From UBA11710 sp049287025 (GTDB lineage: Bacteria > Patescibacteriota > Patescibacteriia > Magasanikbacterales > UBA922): DNA of 33,859 bases. Numbering within the stretch: the stretch's first letter is position 1; every line of letters starts with the position of its first letter. Below the pieces are notes generated by a model. It ran no database searches. It worked only from the letters and a program-made list of their open reading frames with translations, and was not told where the DNA came from. This document shows positions 28,493 through 33,859 of this stretch, piece after piece. A program made the position numbers and the translations under genes. The stretch is taken from contig JBAQFA010000068.1 of NCBI GenBank assembly GCA_049287025.1, forward strand, positions 1-33,859. The letters run 5' to 3'.

Positions 28493-29739
28493 ATAATATT
28501 TGCTAAATTTTGTTTAGAAATTTTAATTTGTCTAATTTCATTTGGTAAATCTTTTTTGGGATTTAATTTAATTTTAATAAACTCTGGCGTATAACCCAGA
28601 TTTTTATTTTCCGTTAACACTGGTCGTTCTAAGCCAATAAATTTATTAGCAAAATCTTGGCCAATTTTATTTGCAATGGTGGTAAGTTTTTTGGCGCGAG
28701 CAGTTTTTATTTTATCATTGGTTTGATCGGGCATATTAGCAGCAACAGTTTTTGGACGGGCAGAAAAGGGGAAAACATGAACTTTGGAAAATTCTACGGC
28801 TTTGACAAAATCACAAGTTTGGTCAAATTCCTTGTCTGTTTCACCTGGGAAGCCAACAATAATATCAGTGGTAAAAGAAAATGGTGGATAAGTTTTACGT
28901 AATTTTTTTACAACGTCTAAATATTTTTTAGCTGTATAATTTCTATTCATTCTTTTTAAGACTGTATCAGAACCAGATTGGAGTGAGAGGTGCCAGTGGG
29001 GTAATAAACGATTGAAAGATTTAATGATTGAAAGATTTAATGATTGTGAATACAAATTAATTAATTTTCTAGAAATCAATCTTGGATCTAGAGAGCCAAG
29101 TCTAATGCGCTCTATTTCTGTTTTATTTAGTATTAGTTTAAGTAAATCAGACAAATCAAGGAACCCCCTCCTAACCTCCCCCTTAGAAATGGGGAGGAAA
29201 GAATACTGGCAAATATTTACGCCTGTCAAAACCACTTCTTTATAACCATCAGCCACAGCTTGATTAATTTTTTTAATAATTTGCGTGGGAGAAATAGATT
29301 GATTTTTTCCACGAAAGGAGGGAATAATACAATAAGCGCAATTAAAATTACAACCAGTTTGGATTTTTATAAAAGCTCTTGTTCGTTCCACTATATCGTC
29401 ACTAATTTGGTGCGAATTTATCGAATTAGAAACAAATTCTTTTTTTAGATGATCAATTAGATTACATTTGTCTTTGGCTACAAAATCAATTTCTGCTAAA
29501 TTTTTATCTTCTACACAACCAATCACAACTACATAGGCACCCTGGCGTTTGCTATGGCGGATGATATTGCGGGTTTTTTGCGAAGCACTACAAGTGACAC
29601 CACAACCACGGATAATACAAATATCTTCTTCAGTATCATAAGGTACAACAGAATAACCTAGTTTACCCAAGTCTTTTTTCAATTCTTCTGTCTCTGCCCA
29701 GTTAAGTTTGCAACCTAGTGTATAAAATGAAATCTTCAT
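28489..29739 (-). CDS. MtaB-like tRNA methylthiotransferase (radical SAM)
   Basis: 416 residues. The N-terminal UPF0004 domain begins YTLGCKLNWAET (Cys10), then IIRGCGVTCSASQKTRNIIR and VVIGC (three cluster cysteines). The radical-SAM motif CNFNCAYCIIP is intact. HLSLQSGSDTVLKRMNRNYT, TTDIIVGFPGETDKEFD and VHVFPFSARPKTVAANM are typical of MtaB/MiaB. The C-terminus is a short TRAM-like region. It would convert t6A37 to ms2t6A in tRNA. Two stretches, LPISKGEVRRGFLDL and YSQSLNLSIIKSFN, are encoded by repeat DNA inserted in frame. First gene of a two-gene operon with DUF1653. The [4Fe-4S] clusters link it to the Nfu-type protein. Confidence 0.9.
   Translation of the reverse strand: MKISFYTLGCKLNWAETEELKKDLGKLGYSVVPYDTEEDICIIRGCGVTCSASQKTRNIIRHSKRQGAYVVVIGCVEDKNLAEIDFVAKDKCNLIDHLKKEFVSNSINSHQISDDIVERTRAFIKIQTGCNFNCAYCIIPSFRGKNQSISPTQIIKKINQAVADGYKEVVLTGVNICQYSFLPISKGEVRRGFLDLSDLLKLILNKTEIERIRLGSLDPRLISRKLINLYSQSLNLSIIKSFNRLLPHWHLSLQSGSDTVLKRMNRNYTAKKYLDVVKKLRKTYPPFSFTTDIIVGFPGETDKEFDQTCDFVKAVEFSKVHVFPFSARPKTVAANMPDQTNDKIKTARAKKLTTIANKIGQDFANKFIGLERPVLTENKNLGYTPEFIKIKLNPKKDLPNEIRQIKISKQNLANII
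29010..29046. repeat. 16-nt tandem repeat in the mtaB-like gene
   Basis: GATTGAAAGATTTAAT occurs twice in tandem plus five bases of a third copy. On the coding strand it gives SLNLSIIKSFN before LLPHWHLSLQSG. A 16-nt unit is not a codon multiple, yet the total keeps the frame. Words match the ftsW-murG hairpin. Confidence 0.75.
29164..29201. repeat. Palindromic insert (CCTCCCC...GGGGAGG) in the mtaB-like gene
   Basis: CCTCCCC (29175-29181) and GGGGAGG (29191-29197) are inverted, preceded by CCCCCTCCTAA. This GC-rich element stands out in an AT-rich gene and encodes LPISKGEVRRGF, extra relative to usual family spacing between the VLTGVNIC and L..L segments. Confidence 0.75.
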
Positions 29740-29777
29740 ATAGTTTTAACAAAGATATTCTAATATAAATAGTGCTT

Positions 29778-29806
29778 TTGCGCAAATCAGTTAAATCTGC
29801 TAAAAT
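29778..29806 (+). promoter_or_regulatory. Promoter of the cupin gene
   Basis: TTGCGC (29778-29783), 17-base spacer, TAAAAT (29801-29806). A leader of about 60 bases with CCTAAAACCTATAACCTAA word repeats follows. Confidence 0.55.
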
Positions 29807-29872
29807 ACAGTTTGTTAGTTTATAAAAACTAATACCTAAAACCTATAACCTAATTTACTAATAATTAAATAT

Positions 29873-30271
29873 ATGCAAGGATATAAACAAAATATTGAAG
29901 AGTTAACTTTGGTCAATAATAATTTTCGTAAAGTGTTGTACACTGGGCACAATAGTCAATTGGTCGCTATGTCTCTAAAACCAAATGAAGAAATTGGTAT
30001 GGAAGTCCATGAAGACAATGATCAATTTTTCCGGTTTGAAGCTGGAGAAGGAAAAGTTTTGATTGATGGTAATGAATATTTGGTAAAAGATGGTGACGCG
30101 GTGATAGTCCCAGCTGGCGCAGAACACAATGTTATTAATACTTCTGAAGTCGAAGCTTTAAAACTCTATACGATTTATTCTCCCGCTCATCATCGTGATG
30201 GTGTGGTTCACGAGACCAAAGAACAAGCTCTGTCTGATGATGAAGAGTTTGATGGGAAGATGACAGAATAG
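29873..30271 (+). CDS. Cupin domain protein
   Basis: 132 residues, single beta-barrel. MSLKPNEEIGMEVHEDNDQF then FRFEAGEGKVLIDG supplies cupin motif 1, with His and Glu/Gln ligands (G-x5-H-x-N/D-x3-E type). DGDAVIVPAGAEHNVIN gives motif 2 with its His. The tail YSPAHHRDGVVHETKEQAL is typical of a small mannose-6-phosphate-isomerase-like cupin group in CPR and other bacteria. Metal binding is likely; substrate unknown. Its terminator follows closely, so it is monocistronic. Confidence 0.9.
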   Translation: MQGYKQNIEELTLVNNNFRKVLYTGHNSQLVAMSLKPNEEIGMEVHEDNDQFFRFEAGEGKVLIDGNEYLVKDGDAVIVPAGAEHNVINTSEVEALKLYTIYSPAHHRDGVVHETKEQALSDDEEFDGKMTE

Positions 30272-30278
30272 AAAAATT

Positions 30279-30312
30279 AAAATACTCCAATAAATAATGG
30301 AGTATTTTTTAA
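30279..30312 (+). terminator. Terminator of the cupin gene
   Basis: AAAATACTCCA/TGGAGTATTTT with loop ATAAATAA and a T-run. Confidence 0.88.
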
Positions 30313-30333
30313 TTATTAAATAGATCATTATTT

Positions 30334-31320
30334 ATGAATTTGGAAATTAATTGGCTAAGGAATTTGCGAATAATAGCCAGTATAGCAGTAATAACGGTGC
30401 ATGTTTGTGCCCAAGGTTTGTTGTTATTTCCGCCGGATACTCTCAGTGGTTGGAATACTTTATTAATAATAAATTGTCTGGCGCATTTTGCTATACCAGT
30501 TTTTATAATGATCAGTGGGGCATTAATTTTATCCAAAAATCCTTCAAATTTTTGGCGTCGTACCAAAAAAATTATTTATTTAATTATTTTTTGGTCCTTG
30601 GTTTATATATTATTTAATCATTTCGTTTATCAGACACCAATTAGTTTAAGGTATATTGCCAGTTCTTTGTTAAGAGGTAGTGCTTTTTATCATCTTTATT
30701 ATTTGTATATTGCTGGTGGTTTATATTTAGCCACACCACTCTTACAAAAAATAATTACTAATAAAAAAAATACTTTAATTTTATTATCGGTTACACTTTT
30801 AAGTCCGATAATTATTATTAGCACAATGTTTTTTATTGCTAAAAAAATTATTGACCCAATTTCATCGTTGTTATTTGTTGAATATTTGGGTTATTACGTT
30901 TTAGGTTATTATTTATCTACTTTTACGAACAAATTTTTTAGTAAGTGGGTATACAGCCTATTATTTATTATCTTGGGTACTGCAATAAGTTATTCAACCA
31001 TCAAGATTACCCATGATTTATCTTATGCTTTTCATTATTTAAGTTTGGGTAATTTTATGACTTCCGTCGGTGTATTCACTTTAATCAAAAACGTCTTTAA
31101 TAGACGGGCATTTTTTTCTTTGCTGTCCTCTCGTGCCACTTTAGGCATTTATTTGTTGCATTTAATAATTTTAATTGGTTTGGTAAAATTAACTCCTTTA
31201 AATGGTTCTTTTTTACATCCACTTATTGGTATTCCCTTAACTGTGTTAGTTGTTTATGTGATTACTTGGCTTTTGGTTGTGTTATTGGATAAAACACCTT
31301 TAAAGATTGTGGTAAATTAA
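30334..31320 (+). CDS. Acyltransferase 3 family membrane protein
   Basis: 328 residues with about ten membrane helices. The first helix carries INWLRNLRIIASIAVITVHV, with the Arg-x10-His pattern of acyltransferase-3/WecH proteins. FAIPVFIMISGALILS is the second hallmark (PxFFxxSGFL type). The C-terminus ends with SRATLGIYLLHLIILIGLVK, also characteristic. These enzymes O-acetylate surface sugars or lipids using acyl-CoA. No glycan operon is adjacent; substrate unassigned. Apparently transcribed from the short gap after the cupin terminator. Confidence 0.88.
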   Translation: MNLEINWLRNLRIIASIAVITVHVCAQGLLLFPPDTLSGWNTLLIINCLAHFAIPVFIMISGALILSKNPSNFWRRTKKIIYLIIFWSLVYILFNHFVYQTPISLRYIASSLLRGSAFYHLYYLYIAGGLYLATPLLQKIITNKKNTLILLSVTLLSPIIIISTMFFIAKKIIDPISSLLFVEYLGYYVLGYYLSTFTNKFFSKWVYSLLFIILGTAISYSTIKITHDLSYAFHYLSLGNFMTSVGVFTLIKNVFNRRAFFSLLSSRATLGIYLLHLIILIGLVKLTPLNGSFLHPLIGIPLTVLVVYVITWLLVVLLDKTPLKIVVN

Positions 31321-31384
31321 TTTAGCTCAGTAATTTGACAAGTAATTAAAAATTGAATATACTTCTTTATATATAAAAAATTAT

Positions 31385-31681
31385 ATGAGTGATCAAACAT
31401 TAAATGATATTTTAGAGGTAGTGACTTTTCTAAAAGATAATATGGTGAGTGCGGATGAGTCTGATAAAATTTTAACTAAAGTTGTCGGGATTGAAGAACA
31501 GATAAAAAACGTTCCAACTAGAGATGAAATGAATGAAAAATTTAGTGAAGTCATAGGTGAAGTAGATAGTTTTGTAAAACTTCATGAAACCCTTGATCAA
31601 GAATTATCTGCTTTACGTAGTAAATACAGCCGTCTTGAAGAAAGATTGCTTGTTGTAGAACGGAAATTGCAGATTGCTTAA
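31385..31681 (+). CDS. Small coiled-coil protein
   Basis: 98 residues, almost entirely helical and charged: VVTFLKDNMVSADESDKILT then KVVGIEEQIKNVPTRDEMNE and ETLDQELSALRSKYSRLEER with LLVVERKL. Heptad-like spacing of Leu/Ile/Val from about residue 60 onward suggests a dimeric coiled coil. No catalytic motif. Small proteins of this kind are frequent hypotheticals in CPR genomes. It is followed by a good terminator. Confidence 0.78.
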   Translation: MSDQTLNDILEVVTFLKDNMVSADESDKILTKVVGIEEQIKNVPTRDEMNEKFSEVIGEVDSFVKLHETLDQELSALRSKYSRLEERLLVVERKLQIA

Positions 31682-31698
31682 AATAATTTGTTAAGAGC

Positions 31699-31725
31699 AT
31701 TCCACTATGAAAAGTGGAATTTTTG
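31699..31725 (+). terminator. Terminator of the coiled-coil gene
   Basis: ATTCCACT/AGTGGAAT stem, loop ATGAAA, then TTTTG. Confidence 0.85.
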
Positions 31726-31778
31726 TTTAATAATTTTTACTTATTTATCATATTATTCACAATAATGTCCTAATTCTC

Positions 31779-31807
31779 TTGACTTGTAAAAAATATTTGT
31801 GTATACT
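31779..31807 (+). promoter_or_regulatory. tRNA-Lys promoter
   Basis: TTGACT (31779-31784), 17-base spacer, TATACT (31802-31807), 20 bases before the mature tRNA 5' end. Confidence 0.8.
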
Positions 31808-31826
31808 GTGGCCATTGTCTAAATAA

Positions 31827-31899
31827 GGTCTGGTAGCTCAGCTGGTAGAGCAGCTCCCTTTTAAGGAGAAGGTCCTGGGTCCGAATCCCAGCCAGATCA
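31827..31899 (+). tRNA. tRNA-Lys (TTT)
   Basis: Acceptor GGTCTGG/CCAGATC (one G-U), D-arm GCTC-AGCTGGTA-GAGC, anticodon loop CTTTTAA with anticodon TTT, T-arm CTGGG-TCCGAAT-CCCAG, discriminator A. CCA is not encoded (followed by CAAG), unlike tRNA-Ser in this window. Confidence 0.95.
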
Positions 31900-32024
31900 C
31901 AAGATGGAATCTCGAATCATGTTCGGGGTTCTTTTGTTTTCTGCTGATATTAGAGCCAAATTAAGTTTGCCAAATCCAAGCGGTCTGGGTATTTTTTGGT
32001 TGAGGGCGGTTGGGATGCGAACTT
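31897..32024 (+). repeat. 128-bp direct repeat, copy 1 (at tRNA-Lys 3' end)
   Basis: Identical to 32739-32866 at all but two positions. It starts on the last bases of tRNA-Lys, contains an intrinsic terminator and an open frame of about 42 codons (MESRIMFGVLLFSADIRAKL...). It ends in a piece that, on the minus strand, reads TTCGCATCCCAACCGCCCT, like a tRNA T-loop, T-stem and acceptor 3' strand. Confidence 0.85.
31907..31940 (+). terminator. tRNA-Lys terminator (within repeat copy 1)
   Basis: GAATCTCGAA/TTCGGGGTTC, ten pairs with two or three G-U, loop TCATG, then TTTTGTTTT. Confidence 0.75.
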
Positions 32025-32034
32025 TATTGGATTA

Positions 32035-32063
32035 TTGACAAATTAAATTAAAAATGATATACA
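32035..32063 (+). promoter_or_regulatory. Promoter of GC-rich unit D
   Basis: TTGACA (32035-32040), 17-base spacer, TATACA (32058-32063), beginning 11 bases after repeat copy 1. Confidence 0.75.
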
Positions 32064-32133
32064 AAGAATAGCAAAGATTAAACATCTACCACAATGGAGT
32101 GGTTTGATGTTCAATCTGTGGACGGAGGTTTCC

Positions 32134-32529
32134 ATGTCATCGGCTTTGGCTACGATTTCGTCGCTGGAGTGGTGGTACTACGTTCCCGCGGTGCTGATTT
32201 TGATTCTCGTATTTCTCAACATTTTTATGCCGGTAAGAGATGCGGATAGGCAGAGATGTTGGGTGATCAGATTTATAAGTCGGAAAGGAAGCGAATACGA
32301 CAGGAGGATATTTGTGTGGAGATTGGGGCCAATTACGCGATTCTCTGTCAATCGAGCATTAAAAGAACGACATTACAATGACAGGAGAGGATACTGGCCA
32401 TGGGGTGAAGGAACCATAGAAACAGAGACCCGTGCTGCAATCACTCTTGGCCACATCCAAGGCGAAGCAGACGATTGGATGAATGGGGGTGACGACGGGG
32501 TAAACTCCTGGGGTAGCGACCAGGATTGA
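32134..32529 (+). CDS. GC-rich ORF D (131 aa), single-helix membrane protein
   Basis: 131 residues from the ATG at 32134, chosen because GGAGG lies 6 bases upstream; an in-frame ATG at 32104 has no SD. One hydrophobic helix at about 14-33 (YYVPAVLILILVFLNIFMPV), then a basic segment (RDADRQRCWVIRFISRKGSE), so by the positive-inside rule the C-terminal domain is probably cytoplasmic. That domain has VWRLGPITRF, RGYWPWGEGTIETETRAAIT and an acidic Gly-rich end. No family is recognised. More G/C-rich than its neighbours though less extreme than units A-C. Framed by consensus promoter, SD, structured terminator and the two 128-bp repeats. Confidence 0.6.
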   Translation: MSSALATISSLEWWYYVPAVLILILVFLNIFMPVRDADRQRCWVIRFISRKGSEYDRRIFVWRLGPITRFSVNRALKERHYNDRRGYWPWGEGTIETETRAAITLGHIQGEADDWMNGGDDGVNSWGSDQD

Positions 32530-32586
32530 AGGGGGTGAGCAATGTTGATTCATGGACCGCCTTCGGGCCGTTGCGGAGGGTGCAAG

Positions 32587-32658
32587 ACAGACTCGCCACA
32601 ACGTTTTTTCTTAACATTAGTTGAGAACAAACGTTGGAGGATGCGGGTCTGTTTTTTT
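32587..32658 (+). terminator. Large-loop terminator of GC-rich unit D
   Basis: Arms ACAGACTCGCCACAACGTTT (32587-32606) and AAACGTTG...GCGGGTCTGT (32629-32652) pair in three blocks, then T7. Upstream (32555-32580) a CCTTCGGGCC hairpin and TTGCGGAGG resemble the GGCCTTCGGCC and TGCGGAAG part of unit B. Confidence 0.75.
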
Positions 32659-32708
32659 ACAGTATCAAATCATTCTCACCCGTGTCTAACTCAACAAGTA
32701 AATTAACA

Positions 32709-32751
32709 ACAAAAGTTTGCCACCTGTCCCGATAAGGTTCACAAGATGGAA
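32709..32751 (+). repeat. 43-bp direct repeat, copy A
   Basis: Identical to 33795-33837 (AAGTTTGCCACCTGTCCCGA then TAAGGTTCACAAGATGGAA). It joins directly onto 128-bp repeat copy 2. Similarity to copy B may extend 10-20 bases further left with mismatches. Confidence 0.85.
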
Positions 32752-32866
32752 TCTCGAATCATGTTCGGGGTTCTTTTGTTTTCTGCTGATATTAGAGCCA
32801 AATTAAGTTTGCCAAATCCAAGCGGTCTGGGTATTTTTTGGTTGAGGGCGGTTGGGGTTCGAACTT
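32739..32866 (+). repeat. 128-bp direct repeat, copy 2
   Basis: Second copy, offset 842 bases from copy 1, with both differences in the tRNA T-loop-like end: minus strand TTCGAACCCCAACCGCCCT here, TTCGCATCCCAACCGCCCT in copy 1. Includes the same terminator hairpin (32749-32782). Confidence 0.85.
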
Positions 32867-32948
32867 GTAATTGAAAAGATATGATGTGAACAGTGGACAT
32901 AAAAGCTGTATCATAGTAAGCTATGTAGGTATATATAAAAAAAATACT

Positions 32949-33725
32949 ATGAATGGAAAACCCTCAGCAGAAGAAGGCCAGAGACCAGAACAAGAACTAA
33001 CGGAAATACACAAAATACCACCTGATGCTATAATAAAAAATTTCATACCAGAAATTAATTTAGATGGACTTAAGAATCAAGATGGGGTACTTGTAGGTGA
33101 TACCCATACAAACGGTACTACTTCTTCTGCAATAGGTATGGAAATTGTTCTTGGTCATTTTTCTCGAATAAAAAGTATTGCTGATATTGATAGTAATGAA
33201 GGGCGACAAATGAAAGAATTATTACAAAGATTTGCAGGAGGGATAATTGTTGATTTAGGAGCTGGAATGAGTGAATTGGCTTACATTTTTTCTCAGAACC
33301 TTAAAGCTGGTGGCTATGTTGGAGTAGAGCCCGTTTATTCTGCTGAATTGCAGAATAATGTTCAAACACAGGCAGATAAAAATAAAAAATCAGAATCCGC
33401 AATCCCTTTTGTGGTGGTTGCAGAAAATATGTTAAAATTTTTAAAAAGGCTACCCGATGGTAGTGCTTCCGTATTAGCTTCAAATATAGATTTACATGTT
33501 ATCCCTAATAAAAAAATATTAGAAGAAATTGGAAGAGAAATTGATCGTGTAATAGGAACTAAGAACGCATTTGTTATTAATCATTCCGAAATACCTCTAC
33601 CTTCAAATCAATCATACAGAATTGTTTATAAAAACGAATTACCAGGCGTTCAAGCTTTTGATGACACCCGGGGTGGTTTTAATGGAAAGCTATATGAAAT
33701 GTCCGTCATTGTAAAAGATAAATAA
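32949..33725 (+). CDS. Putative SAM-dependent methyltransferase-like protein
   Basis: 258 residues from the ATG at 32949 (MNGKPSAEEGQRPEQ); an ATG at 32871 adds 26 residues that read into the repeat-derived region and is less likely. FAGGIIVDLGAGMSELAYIF then SQNLKAGGYVGVEP is a motif I/II pair of a Rossmann methyltransferase (DxGxG, then an acidic residue after a beta strand). ENMLKFLKRLPDGSASVLAS then NIDLHVI parallels the post-II and motif IV region, with NID in place of the usual D-x-h. AT-rich codons like the chromosome, so not of the same origin as unit D. It lies between the repeat pair and the 43-bp copy B. Confidence 0.7.
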   Translation: MNGKPSAEEGQRPEQELTEIHKIPPDAIIKNFIPEINLDGLKNQDGVLVGDTHTNGTTSSAIGMEIVLGHFSRIKSIADIDSNEGRQMKELLQRFAGGIIVDLGAGMSELAYIFSQNLKAGGYVGVEPVYSAELQNNVQTQADKNKKSESAIPFVVVAENMLKFLKRLPDGSASVLASNIDLHVIPNKKILEEIGREIDRVIGTKNAFVINHSEIPLPSNQSYRIVYKNELPGVQAFDDTRGGFNGKLYEMSVIVKDK

Positions 33726-33747
33726 CCGTTCTAACATTCTATACTAA

Positions 33748-33764
33748 GGAGTTTATCAAACTCC
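33748..33764 (+). other. Hairpin after the methyltransferase-like gene
   Basis: GGAGTTT/AAACTCC with loop ATC, no T-run. Possible RNA 3' structure. Confidence 0.45.
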
Positions 33765-33794
33765 ATTACTTGCAATTCCACCATCAACTTCACC

Positions 33795-33837
33795 ACAAAA
33801 GTTTGCCACCTGTCCCGATAAGGTTCACAAGATGGAA
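33795..33837 (+). repeat. 43-bp direct repeat, copy B
   Basis: Exact copy of 32709-32751. After CACAAGATGGAA the sequence switches from the copy 2 hairpin to a different one. Confidence 0.85.
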
Positions 33838-33859
33838 CATTCTCATTATGAGAGTGTTC
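33835..33859 (+). terminator. Hairpin at window end, probable terminator
   Basis: GAACATTCTC/GAGAGTGTTC, loop ATTAT. The window ends before a T-run could be seen. It stands in the same relative position (after CACAAGATGG) as the hairpins in the two 128-bp copies. Confidence 0.5.

Noticed and set aside
31901..32040. Conserved 42-44-codon frame in both 128-bp repeats (MESRIMFGVLLF...)
   Set aside because: It overlaps a terminator hairpin and a tRNA-like end, and the two copies differ only at the T-loop. It is probably a by-product of the repeat rather than a gene, though conservation in other genomes could change this.
32035..33859. True integron with attC sites
   Set aside because: No integrase in view and the repeats do not show clear paired core sites of the RYYYAAC/GTTRRRY type; only the cassette-like layout is retained as a finding.

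Overview
The window looks like a Candidate Phyla Radiation (Patescibacteria/Parcubacteria-type) chromosome fragment. The background is AT-rich, the genes are compact and often lack a Shine-Dalgarno (SD) sequence or sit almost at the transcription start, and the content is housekeeping plus type IV pilus genes (pilM, response regulator, pilin, prepilin peptidase). Two GxxExxY proteins and a tandem-domain LOG protein are also typical of that group. This placement is inference from gene content; no rRNA is present to confirm it.

Layout. 1-2161 (minus): a DUF4430 (transcobalamin-like) membrane-anchored protein running off the left edge and preceded by a cobalamin riboswitch with its own consensus promoter and terminator; then a putative lipoprotein and a zinc-ribbon protein. 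2244-2655: a small GC-rich gene unit. 2669-4126: cysS (minus). 4311-7375: pilus block. 7511-10615: two large unrecognised genes, the second preceded by a remnant resembling the LigA N-terminus. 10653-15161: ligA, a membrane protein, gatC and gatA. 15145-15649: a GxxExxY gene between long inverted repeats. 15673-21906: LOG protein, GIY-YIG protein, tRNA-Ser, DUF2330-like protein, VIT/CCC1-type transporter, cyclophilin lipoprotein and a HEXXH membrane protease. 21979-23449: two further GC-rich units. 23447-25460: FkbM-type methyltransferase, rpmA with a long structured leader, Nfu-type Fe-S protein and a membrane protein. 25472-25951: second inverted-repeat GxxExxY unit. 25950-28218: ftsW and a divergent murG. 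28259-31681: DUF1653, MtaB-like methylthiotransferase, cupin, acyltransferase and coiled-coil protein. 31827-end: tRNA-Lys followed by a repeat-bounded array holding a fourth GC-rich gene and a methyltransferase-like gene.

Four themes stand out. (1) B12 sensing in a lineage that normally cannot make cobalamin. (2) Four compositionally foreign, promoter-to-terminator small-gene units with canonical SD sites, resembling phage morons. (3) A system of word-like inverted repeats between genes, two pairs of which bracket GxxExxY nuclease-like genes. (4) Palindromic or tandem-word inserts kept in frame inside ligA, gatA and an mtaB-like gene, reminiscent of Rickettsia palindromic elements. Stretches not listed as features are short AT-rich spacers in which I see nothing further. 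All identifications come from reading motifs; no database search was run, and GC-rich or AT-rich statements are by eye.
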